Source: JAVBOW01 sp031550125 (lineage in GTDB: Bacteria > Bacteroidota > Bacteroidia > Bacteroidales > Rikenellaceae). From it: a stretch of DNA of 64,000 nt. Within the stretch, counting starts at the first letter, position 1; the number at the start of each line of letters is the position of its first letter. The notes under the pieces were generated by a model, which saw only the letters and a program-made list of their open reading frames with translations, had not been told where the DNA came from and did no database searches. The stretch is from NCBI GenBank assembly GCA_031550125.1, contig JAVBOW010000023.1, positions 46,629 to 110,628 on the forward strand, in the 5' to 3' direction. Both the position numbers and the translations under genes were made by a program. Of this stretch, positions 1-8,371 are shown in pieces.

Positions 1-735
1 AGCAATATAACCAAAAAGGGCTATCCCGTCGGCATGTTCTACGGCCGCCTCGTGCAAGGCATCTACCAGTCGATGGACGAAATAAACAGGCTGCGCAACG
101 AACGCTATTCGGGCCTGGGCTTCGATCCCAACACCCGTCCCGGCGACCTGAAATGGATGGACCTTAACGGTAACGGAGAGATGGACGACGACGACCGTAC
201 GATTATCGGCAACCCGCACCCCATCTTCTACGCAGGCATGACCAACACTTTCGGTTACGGCAACTTTTCCCTGAGCGTACAACTTTACGGACAGTACGGC
301 AACGACATCTACAACTACTCGCTGCACCAACTGCTGCGCGGCACGGACAACGGCAACAAATCGATAATGGTGGTGGACCGCTGGCGCTCGGAAAGCCAGC
401 CCGGCAAAGGCATAGTAGACCGCATAACCACCACCAAAGACGTCGCGCCGGCGGCAGACAAGAACAAATTCTCGAATCGACTGCTTGAAGACGGCTCCTA
501 CTTGTCCATACGCAACATCCAACTCAGCTACTCGCCCAACAAGAAGCTGCTCCGGAAATCGACCATCAGCGGGTTTACCGTGTACGTCAGCGTGGACAAC
601 CTCTATACGTTCACAAAATACACGGGCCTGAATCCGGAATCGAACTCCATGAAAAGGGTTACCGCCCCGGGCATAGACATGATAGGCTACCCCATATCGA
701 GAAACTACACGCTGGGAGTCAAATTAACCTTCTAA
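1..735 (+). CDS. SusC/RagA-type TonB-dependent outer-membrane receptor, C-terminal part
   Basis: The frame is open from the first base, so this is the 3' end of a longer gene cut by the window edge. About 244 residues remain. They contain an EF-hand-like Asp-rich stretch (DLNGNGEMDDDDRTIIGNP) followed by beta-barrel strands and a last strand ending in Phe (TLGVKLTF), typical of SusC-family C-termini. SusC proteins form the outer-membrane pore that imports oligosaccharides using TonB energy, capped by a SusD lipoprotein. The SusD gene follows after 10 bases, which supports the call. Plug and signal peptide lie outside the window. Confidence 0.93.
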   Translation, partial: SNITKKGYPVGMFYGRLVQGIYQSMDEINRLRNERYSGLGFDPNTRPGDLKWMDLNGNGEMDDDDRTIIGNPHPIFYAGMTNTFGYGNFSLSVQLYGQYGNDIYNYSLHQLLRGTDNGNKSIMVVDRWRSESQPGKGIVDRITTTKDVAPAADKNKFSNRLLEDGSYLSIRNIQLSYSPNKKLLRKSTISGFTVYVSVDNLYTFTKYTGLNPESNSMKRVTAPGIDMIGYPISRNYTLGVKLTF

Positions 736-745
736 TTCCGCCGAC

Positions 746-2581
746 ATGAAAACATCATATAAAATATTGACGCTTTGGGCCGCCGCATTGCTACTCGTGG
801 CGTGTGCCGACTTCCTCGACGTAATGCCGGAGGCCACCCTTACCGACAAAAAATTCTATAAATCGGCCGACGATTTCGATTCGGCCCTCACGGCCGCCTA
901 CTCGAGCCTTACCGACGCGGGGATATTCGGCGAATCGATGTACCTATTCACAGAGGTGCGCTCGGACAACGCATTCCCGAAGAACAACAAGACCACGGCC
1001 AACCTCTACCGCTACGAGATAGACGAATTTTACATCACGGCCAACAACAAGGGAAACACCAACTTCTGGCAACACCACTACCGCGGCGCGGTAAGGGCCA
1101 ACATAGTTATCAATTACGGAGCCGAGGTGATGGGTGGCGACCCTCGCGTGCAGTCGTATATAGCCGAGGCCAAAGTATTGCGCGCCCTTTTCTATTTCAA
1201 CCTCGTAAGGGCCTACGGACCCGTGCCGCTCGTACTCAACGTTCCCCGCGAGTATGCCGACACGCGCGGCCACGACCGCCGTCCCGTGGCGGAAGTCTAC
1301 GCGCGTATAATAACCGATCTGAAGGAGGCTATAGAGAGCGGAAAGCTCCGCACCGACAAATATACCGCCCTGGGCCACGTCAACCTTTACGCCGCCGAGG
1401 CCCTTCTGGGCAAGGTATTCCTCCAGATGCCGGACGCGGCCACCGAAGCGGCCTACCCCGAGCTGGAGCCGTGGAAAGACATCAGCGCCGATCCGCTCAT
1501 AACGCCGCTTTACCCCGAAGGCAGCACCACCAAATGGGAGGCCGCCCGCCACTACCTGAGCCATGTGGCCACGGCCGGAGGATACAGCCTTGCCGCTAAT
1601 TTCGCCGACCTGTTCAAGCCCGCCAACAAGCACAACTCCGAATCCATCTGGGAAGTGGAGTATAAAGCCGATCTGCTGACAACCATGGGAAGCCCGTTCT
1701 ACACCCACTTCGCCCCGTTAAACTATAATCCAGACGGAGTCACGCCGAAAGGCAGCGACGGAATCATCGCGCCGGCGGTAGCGGTCAAGGGGTTGGGTAA
1801 CTGCGCCCCCACCGGCAACCTCATGGACGCCTCCAAAAAATGGGATTCCATGTGGCCCGACTACGTAACGCAGGTCACCCTTTACGACGGCGCGGCGTAC
1901 AACGACAAACGCGTAAGCGACGGAGCGCACACCGGCACGGGAGCCTCTTCCAAACCGGTCAACACCAGCAAAGACCATCCCCAATCGCTCGACTATCCCT
2001 ACAATCCCTACACAGGCACAACGTGGACGCCCGTAATTCCGGGATGGGGTTCGGACGCCGATTTCATGTGCGGCAAATACAGGAGCGGAAGCTCGGTACA
2101 GAAGAACGACTCGGACGACAACTGGTATCTTATACGCTACGCCGACGTGCTGTTGATGCTGGCCGAAGCGGAGAACGAAATCAACGGCCCCAACGCCGAA
2201 ACGCTAAATTACATCAACCAGGTACGCCGCAGGGCGGGCATAGTGGAGATAAGCGAAGGCAGTGGGGCGGAATGGAAAGTCGGTTCTTCCGACAAGGAGA
2301 GGATGCGCGCCCTGATACTCGACGAACGCCGCCTGGAACTGGCCTTCGAAGGACACCGCTGGTTCGACCTGGTACACTCCGGTAAAGCAGTGGAGGTGAT
2401 GAACAAACACTTTTCCGAATGTTACAACGCCTACATATCAAATACGCAAATAGGCTCGGTGAACCAATATATAATGAAGAGCAAGTTGGTGATAATAAAC
2501 CCTCGCACCATGCTTTTCCCGATACCAAACACCGAGATACTGGTCAACCTGAAACTCTATCAGAACGAAGGGGCAAGATAA
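746..2581 (+). CDS. SusD/RagB family glycan-binding lipoprotein
   Basis: A 611-residue lipoprotein with an N-terminal signal ending in a lipobox (LLLVACADFLD, Cys about residue 20). The body has SusD features: the N-terminal FLDVMPEATLTDKKFYKSADDF segment type, TPR-like helices (AEAKVLRALFYFNLVRAYGPVPLV), and the C-terminal signature LLMLAEAENEINGP followed by INQVRRRAG and LDERRLELAFEGHRWFDL. SusD proteins sit on the cell surface as a lid on the SusC barrel and bind the glycan. It directly follows the SusC gene. The length is usual for the family. The glycan specificity cannot be read from the sequence. Confidence 0.95.
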   Translation: MKTSYKILTLWAAALLLVACADFLDVMPEATLTDKKFYKSADDFDSALTAAYSSLTDAGIFGESMYLFTEVRSDNAFPKNNKTTANLYRYEIDEFYITANNKGNTNFWQHHYRGAVRANIVINYGAEVMGGDPRVQSYIAEAKVLRALFYFNLVRAYGPVPLVLNVPREYADTRGHDRRPVAEVYARIITDLKEAIESGKLRTDKYTALGHVNLYAAEALLGKVFLQMPDAATEAAYPELEPWKDISADPLITPLYPEGSTTKWEAARHYLSHVATAGGYSLAANFADLFKPANKHNSESIWEVEYKADLLTTMGSPFYTHFAPLNYNPDGVTPKGSDGIIAPAVAVKGLGNCAPTGNLMDASKKWDSMWPDYVTQVTLYDGAAYNDKRVSDGAHTGTGASSKPVNTSKDHPQSLDYPYNPYTGTTWTPVIPGWGSDADFMCGKYRSGSSVQKNDSDDNWYLIRYADVLLMLAEAENEINGPNAETLNYINQVRRRAGIVEISEGSGAEWKVGSSDKERMRALILDERRLELAFEGHRWFDLVHSGKAVEVMNKHFSECYNAYISNTQIGSVNQYIMKSKLVIINPRTMLFPIPNTEILVNLKLYQNEGAR

Positions 2582-2606
2582 TACCGGACGATAAACAGAC
2601 AAACCA

Positions 2607-4355
2607 ATGAGACCAAAAAACATCATATACGCAATTTTCGCGGCCGGCCTGCTTTTATGCTCGTGCGACCAGATACGCCAGGAGTACACGGTAGAAGGAA
2701 AGCGACCTGTCGTCAGGGAAACCGACGCCTTCGTGGAAGGTTTCCTGCAGGTGGGCGTCCCGGTGGACGCCGACGACGCGATATATCCGGCCGACAAACT
2801 GGTTATCCCCGTGGTTAACGGTTTCGGCAAGACCTACGAGTTCCGGTTCGTGGACGAATCGGCACAGACCGGTTTCTATGTAGAAGGACGGACCTGCACG
2901 CTCGAAAACCAGGCGAAGGCACAATACCTGCGTTTCGATATACACGGCACTCCCGCAGCGGACGGCGTCAACTATGTCTATTTCGAAGTGTACGAGAACG
3001 GAGTGCAGCAGTTTTACAGGCAGAAGGCGCAAATATACGTATGGAACGCCCTGGCCGTGCGTCCGTCGCAGGAAGAGATACCGACAATAGAGAATCCTTT
3101 CGTTTTCGTCAAAGGCGACATCGACTGGCCTAACCCGGCCACCCTATTCTGGTATGAGGGCGAGACACTCTTGCCGTCCCAGGGAAAATACGCCTTTACT
3201 GTAGGCGGAGTAAACCACACCATGGCGGTAAACCTGCGCTACAACTCCATCTTCAATATAGAGAAAGCTCTTACGCCAGATTTCACCAACTATCAGGCAG
3301 CCAACGGATCGGGAGTGATGAAATCTCAAGACATGCCAACGCTGCTGCTGCCCACGCCAGAGAATCTGGCCGAGCATCCCGACTGGTTCCGGCGCAAGGA
3401 CGGCCTTGTGAGCGCCGAATGGAGCGAGGGCGACAGGTTGAAATTCGGCGTCGGCGTCAAACCGATACTTATAGGCTACTACAATCCCGCCGCGCCGCTC
3501 ATAGTGGCAGGAGCAAAAAACGCCTATCCGAGTTCGTCGCTTTCGTGGAATGTCAACGCCACCGGCGAGAACCACCCTATGGGAACTTTCGTGGCCAAAG
3601 CAGGCAAATACCTCGTATGGGCCAAATTCAACAACAACGACCCTGCCTACGACGTGGTGCAATATCTGCCCGCGCACCCCGGCACTGGAGAGAAAGGATG
3701 GATACCCATAGAATTCACCGTGACGACCAAAATCCCGCCTGACGACGACGATGACGACGATGATGATGACGACGACCAGGTAATACCGGCTCCCGCCAAT
3801 CCTGCGGCCTTCGTCCTCGACCCGACGCGCGACAACGCCGATTGGATACCCTCCGTCGACAACCCCATCAAGATATTGCGCGTGGAATTCCTCAAGCGTG
3901 AGGGCGGCTCGAGTCCCACAACTTCGCCGGAGGCGCATTACCTCTTCAGCCCTGGCCTGGCCGCTATGGAACACGCCAACTCCGTACGTATATATTTTGC
4001 TGTCCTTAAAACCGCGACCATAACGGGTACCATCTTCCAGTTGAGGCAGGACGGCGACTTCTCGGCCACTCCAGGGTTCAGGTCGGCGGACGTAGTATCG
4101 CTGTTCGGCGCAGGCTCCATCCTGCAGGGAGGCAAGAACAACAACCAGTATAACAAGTTCTCCGGTTCGTTCCAGGACGCCTCGCTGAATAACCTTTACA
4201 AGCTCGTCTACACCGATCCAAACCTCTCCAACGCATCGGTGTTGCTCAACAAAGTGCAGGGCGGCCGCGTAACGCTATCCATCGACTGCGCCCGCGGCGA
4301 TATGCCTTACGGAGTCATGTCGTGTCCCGTTACGGTATATTTCAAAGAAGAGTAA
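2607..4355 (+). CDS. surface lipoprotein of the glycan locus, probable glycan-binding protein
   Basis: A 582-residue protein with a clear lipoprotein signal (AAGLLLCSCDQ). I do not recognise a named family. Residues about 25-370 look like tandem beta-sandwich domains, the first resembling the N-terminal immunoglobulin-like parts of SusE/SusF-type proteins. A run of 12 Asp codons (3741-3776, residues about 379-390) acts as a probable flexible linker to a C-terminal domain of about 185 residues. Its place 25 bases after susD, before the enzymes, is where surface glycan-binding proteins usually lie. The function is inferred from context. A catalytic role is not excluded, but no motif for one is seen. 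Confidence 0.7.
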   Translation: MRPKNIIYAIFAAGLLLCSCDQIRQEYTVEGKRPVVRETDAFVEGFLQVGVPVDADDAIYPADKLVIPVVNGFGKTYEFRFVDESAQTGFYVEGRTCTLENQAKAQYLRFDIHGTPAADGVNYVYFEVYENGVQQFYRQKAQIYVWNALAVRPSQEEIPTIENPFVFVKGDIDWPNPATLFWYEGETLLPSQGKYAFTVGGVNHTMAVNLRYNSIFNIEKALTPDFTNYQAANGSGVMKSQDMPTLLLPTPENLAEHPDWFRRKDGLVSAEWSEGDRLKFGVGVKPILIGYYNPAAPLIVAGAKNAYPSSSLSWNVNATGENHPMGTFVAKAGKYLVWAKFNNNDPAYDVVQYLPAHPGTGEKGWIPIEFTVTTKIPPDDDDDDDDDDDDQVIPAPANPAAFVLDPTRDNADWIPSVDNPIKILRVEFLKREGGSSPTTSPEAHYLFSPGLAAMEHANSVRIYFAVLKTATITGTIFQLRQDGDFSATPGFRSADVVSLFGAGSILQGGKNNNQYNKFSGSFQDASLNNLYKLVYTDPNLSNASVLLNKVQGGRVTLSIDCARGDMPYGVMSCPVTVYFKEE

Positions 4356-4365
4356 ATTTGCATCC

Positions 4366-6348
4366 GTGAGACTCCCGGTAAGAGCTATCCTCCTGTTTGC
4401 CGTATGGCGGTGCCTGTGCGCACCGCTGTACGGACAGACACGCACGATCCCGCGCGCCGAATACTACGGCAAAACGGCAGGATGCGTGGCAGGGCATATA
4501 GCCGGGTTTCTCAGCGGGTTCGAATTCGTCGGCGGCAAGAACCCCCAGATAGGGCTTCCCGACCAGTGGTTCTCCCTTTGCAGGGGACCTTACGGCGGCG
4601 GCCCCATGCACGGCAGCGCAGGCGAAAATTTCATAACCCCCGACGGACGCATATCGCTCGACGACGACTATCACATAGATTTCTTCAACCAGCTCATATT
4701 CGACAAATGCGGCCCCGACCCGTCGTCGTACGATATAGCACGAATGTGGAAAGAATACCAGGTACGCGACTGGGGAGGCGGAGCCAAAGCCATGAGGCTT
4801 ATGAACGGCGGCTATTTCCCTCCCTTCACAGGACTGCTGGAATACGGCAACACGCTGGGCTGGTGTACCGAACCCTATATAGAGAACGAAACCATAGGGT
4901 GTACGTTCCCGGGCATGCCCTCGCGGGCGGCGGAAACGGCACGCAGATTCGCCTCGGTCACGGGCGATTTCGATTCTGCCGAGTTGGGACGTTTCTACGC
5001 CACCGCCTATTCGCTGGCGTATTTCGAAAAAGAGGCATCCGAAGCCATACGTAAAGCTATGGTAACCATGCATCCCGATTCCTGGGCGCGGCGTATGTGC
5101 GAGGCGGCTTTCGCGCTCCACGAAAAATATCCGGGCAACTGGCGTCGCGCGGCAAAGGAGCTGTATGGCATGCGCAGGAGTATTTTCCTGATGGACAATC
5201 CGCAGACGGCCTACGACGTCAACGCCGGGTTCACCGTCCTGGCAGTGCTTTACGGATGCAACGACTTTACGGCCACGGTACGCATAGCGTCGCTCATAGG
5301 CTACGACGGCGACTGCACGGCTGCCACTGCGGGAGGTCTGCTGGGCATAATACACGGCATAGACGCCTTGCCCAAAGAGGTCCACGAGGTGGTATGGCGG
5401 AAAGGGAAAGGCATTATATACAACAACAAAGCCCTGAAGCCTCATATTTCGCGCAACTATCCGGAAACGCAGACCATCGAAAGCATCGTAAAGCTCTACC
5501 AGCGCAACGCCGAGCGCAGCATAGCGGCCAACGGCGGCAGGATAGAGAAAAACGTCCTTGTCATAGCAGACGACGGCTTACCCGTCAGCCGAGGCATACG
5601 TATAGCCAATTCCGATTTCGAGCGGGAACGGGAAAATCTCACCTTCGACGTCGAAGGCGGCGCCAAAGCCTCGGCCGGAACGTCCATCCCAGCGCATAAC
5701 GGCAAAAGCTGCGCCAGGGTAAGCGTATCGAAAGAGGGCGACCGCGGCAGGGCATACTTTCTGGTCACCGGTCTCCGGGCGGGAGAAGTCTACCGCCTGT
5801 CGGGCTACCTGTCCGCCTCTGGAGGATGCCGCGCCGGGCTTTTCGCCATGGATGCGGTGGCCGGAGAATCTGAGTCCGTATGTACGCGGGCTTACCGCAA
5901 CGACAGCCTGTGGTACTACCGCACGCTATTGTTCACAGCCTCGTCGACGGAGGCCAGGGTAGGCTTACAGGGTTGTTACGACGATGCAAAAGGCAGTTGC
6001 GGTCTCGACGACCTGAGACTCGAAATGTGGCCGACCGAAGTCATCGCGAAATTCACCGGACAGAGTTTCGCCTCGCCCGGAGGAGTGGAAGTCGCCGTGG
6101 ACGGCCAGGGGCATCACCTGCTGAGCGTGGGTTTCTGCAACACTTCTGGCCGCATGGTTACGGCAGATCTGTCGATAGACGGCGCAAAGGTTGGCCGCGT
6201 GGGGTTCTGGGCCACGGGACGATCGGACGGCTTCACCGGCGACAGGCTCGAGATCCCGGTCAAACTCGACGGACAGACAAAAATAAGGTTATCCGGGTTC
6301 ACCGGCCGGATAGCCGTTTCGGACATAGAACTGATCAAAGAAAAATAA
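4366..6348 (+). CDS. secreted ADP-ribosylglycohydrolase (DraG)-fold protein with C-terminal carbohydrate-binding-like region
   Basis: A 660-residue protein starting at GTG 4366, 10 bases after the previous stop. The N-terminus is a signal peptide (AILLFAVWRCLCAPLYGQ), so it acts outside the cytoplasm. Residues about 30-370 carry the DraG/ARH fold signature: an acidic D99-D100-D101 near the N-terminus and GYDGDCTAATAGGLLG around D314 and D316, the two places that supply metal ligands in this superfamily. Residues about 400-660 look like one or two jelly-roll beta-sandwiches, as in carbohydrate-binding modules. Known cytoplasmic DraG proteins remove ADP-ribose. Secretion and location between SusD and GH127 genes suggest that this one acts on a glycan or glycoside instead. 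That is inference. Confidence 0.8.
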   Translation: MRLPVRAILLFAVWRCLCAPLYGQTRTIPRAEYYGKTAGCVAGHIAGFLSGFEFVGGKNPQIGLPDQWFSLCRGPYGGGPMHGSAGENFITPDGRISLDDDYHIDFFNQLIFDKCGPDPSSYDIARMWKEYQVRDWGGGAKAMRLMNGGYFPPFTGLLEYGNTLGWCTEPYIENETIGCTFPGMPSRAAETARRFASVTGDFDSAELGRFYATAYSLAYFEKEASEAIRKAMVTMHPDSWARRMCEAAFALHEKYPGNWRRAAKELYGMRRSIFLMDNPQTAYDVNAGFTVLAVLYGCNDFTATVRIASLIGYDGDCTAATAGGLLGIIHGIDALPKEVHEVVWRKGKGIIYNNKALKPHISRNYPETQTIESIVKLYQRNAERSIAANGGRIEKNVLVIADDGLPVSRGIRIANSDFERERENLTFDVEGGAKASAGTSIPAHNGKSCARVSVSKEGDRGRAYFLVTGLRAGEVYRLSGYLSASGGCRAGLFAMDAVAGESESVCTRAYRNDSLWYYRTLLFTASSTEARVGLQGCYDDAKGSCGLDDLRLEMWPTEVIAKFTGQSFASPGGVEVAVDGQGHHLLSVGFCNTSGRMVTADLSIDGAKVGRVGFWATGRSDGFTGDRLEIPVKLDGQTKIRLSGFTGRIAVSDIELIKEK

Positions 6349-6360
6349 CAATAAACGATT

Positions 6361-8361
6361 ATGACAAAAACGCGCTTTTTCCTGCTTGCAGCCGCCTTGG
6401 CCGGCATCATATCCGCGGCATCCGGAATGCCGTCCAAACTAAGGCCCAACCCATACAGCGAGTTGCCGCTCGGCTCCATAAAACCGCAGGGATGGCTCCG
6501 CGAGATGCTCGTGGCCCAAAAAAATGGAGCCACAGGCAAACTCGACGCGCTCTATCCCCTGGTAATGGGGCCGACCAACGGCTGGCTCGGCGGCGAAGGC
6601 GACCAGTGGGAGAGGGGACCGTACTGGATAGACGGCCTGCTGCCGCTGGGATATATCCTGGGCGACGAAGCGCTTATAGCCAAAGCCAAGCCGTGGATAG
6701 AGTGGGCCATAGCAAGCCAAAAGCCCGACGGTTATTTCGGTCCCGAAAAGGACTACGAAAACAATATTGTGGGCGTACAGCGCGACAACTGCGGCGACTG
6801 GTGGCCCAAAATGGTTATGCTTAAAGTACTCCAGCAATACTATTCGGCCACCGGCGACAGAAGGGTCGTCGACCTTATGACCAGGTACTTCCGATACCAG
6901 CTCAACACGCTTCCATCGAAACCTTTAGACCACTGGACTTTCTGGGCGCGCTACAGGGGTGGCGACAACCTGATGATGGTTTACTGGCTATACGGCGTAA
7001 CGGGCGAAAAGTTCCTGCTCGACCTGGGCGACCTGATCTACTCGCAGACATTCCCGTTCGACAAGGTATTCACGGAGAGCAACTGGTGGCATACCGGAAG
7101 CATGCACTGCGTCAACCTGGCCCAGGGCATGAAAGCACCCGCCGTCTACTATCAACGCACCGGCGACAAACGCCTCCTGGATGTATCTAAAAAAGCATTG
7201 CGCGACATAAACAACCATATAAGCGGCCCGCACGGGGCCATCATAGGCGACGAAGCCCTGCACGGGAACAACCCCACGCAAGGCGCCGAACTTTGCACGG
7301 TAGTGGAAATGATGTTCTCGCTCGAAACCATGCTGCGCATAACGGGCGACATGGAGTACGCCTCCCAACTGGAGCGCCTGGCATTCAACGCACTGCCCAC
7401 GCAAAGCAGCGACAACTACCAGACTCGGCAGTATTTTCAGCAGATAAACCAGGTGGAAATATCCCGCAGGGATCGCAACTTCGACACCAACCACGGCGGC
7501 ACCACCACCTGCTTCGGCCTGCTGACAGGTTATCCGTGCTGCACGTCCAACATGCACCAGGGATGGCCCAAATTCACCCAAAACCTTTTCTACTCCACGC
7601 CCGACGGAGGTTTGGCCGCGCTTGTCTACGCCCCCTCTACGGTCAGCGCCACAGTGGGCAAAGGCACGGCCGTCAAGATACGCGAGACGACATCCTATCC
7701 TTTCGAGGAGAGCGTGAGGTTCGAATTCGAGATACAGGATGCGACCGTATTCCCATTCAGGCTCAGGATACCCGAGTGGTGCAGCTCGCCCGAGGCGAGG
7801 CTCAACGGCAAACCCCTGCCGATAAAAACGGAGAACGGCATAGCCTCCATCGACCGCAAATGGCAGGACGGCGATATCCTCACCCTTACCCTGCCCATGC
7901 AGGTACGCCTGTCTACCTGGTACGAGCGTTCGAGGAGCGTGGAGCGCGGCCCGCTGGTTTACGCCCTGCGCCTGAAGGAAAACTGGAAATGGAGCGAAAA
8001 CGTACCCGAAAACGGTCGCTTCGGAAAAGGATTCTGGGAGGTAAGCACCGACTCGCAGTGGAACTATGCCCTGGTGGATGCCCCCGACGATAAACTCCAG
8101 GAGCAATACCGGGTCAAAACGCTGTCGCCGGCGTCGGCATATCCGTGGAGTCTGGCGGGAGCGCCCATACAGATCACCGCCAAAGGCAGGCGCGTGCCGC
8201 AGTGGGGCCTGTATAACGGCTCGGCGGGTCCGTTGCCTTACAGCATAGCCCACTCGGTCTACAATCCCAGCCCCGAAGAGGATATAATACTTATCCCATA
8301 TGGCTGTACCACACTGCGTATCACTGAATTTCCCATACTCGGACAATATTCCATAAAATAA
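6361..8361 (+). CDS. glycoside hydrolase family 127-type (DUF1680) beta-L-arabinofuranosidase
   Basis: A 666-residue protein with a signal peptide (FFLLAAALAGIISAASG). It matches the GH127/DUF1680 family, which removes beta-L-arabinofuranose using a cysteine nucleophile held by zinc. The residues expected for the zinc site are visible: E310 and C312 in GAELCTVVE, and the paired C393-C394 in YPCCTSNMHQGWPK, one of which is the nucleophile in characterised members. An (alpha/alpha)6 barrel is followed by beta-sandwich domains (FRLRIPEWCSSP region). It lies 12 bases after the DraG-fold gene and before a sulfatase. The related GH146 family shares these motifs, so the exact family and linkage are uncertain. 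Confidence 0.9.
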   Translation: MTKTRFFLLAAALAGIISAASGMPSKLRPNPYSELPLGSIKPQGWLREMLVAQKNGATGKLDALYPLVMGPTNGWLGGEGDQWERGPYWIDGLLPLGYILGDEALIAKAKPWIEWAIASQKPDGYFGPEKDYENNIVGVQRDNCGDWWPKMVMLKVLQQYYSATGDRRVVDLMTRYFRYQLNTLPSKPLDHWTFWARYRGGDNLMMVYWLYGVTGEKFLLDLGDLIYSQTFPFDKVFTESNWWHTGSMHCVNLAQGMKAPAVYYQRTGDKRLLDVSKKALRDINNHISGPHGAIIGDEALHGNNPTQGAELCTVVEMMFSLETMLRITGDMEYASQLERLAFNALPTQSSDNYQTRQYFQQINQVEISRRDRNFDTNHGGTTTCFGLLTGYPCCTSNMHQGWPKFTQNLFYSTPDGGLAALVYAPSTVSATVGKGTAVKIRETTSYPFEESVRFEFEIQDATVFPFRLRIPEWCSSPEARLNGKPLPIKTENGIASIDRKWQDGDILTLTLPMQVRLSTWYERSRSVERGPLVYALRLKENWKWSENVPENGRFGKGFWEVSTDSQWNYALVDAPDDKLQEQYRVKTLSPASAYPWSLAGAPIQITAKGRRVPQWGLYNGSAGPLPYSIAHSVYNPSPEEDIILIPYGCTTLRITEFPILGQYSIK

Positions 8362-8371
8362 ATCGAAGCAG

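Noticed and set aside
4342..5445. A 367-codon minus-strand frame over the DraG-fold gene
   Set aside because: Shadow of the plus-strand gene, no signal or domain.
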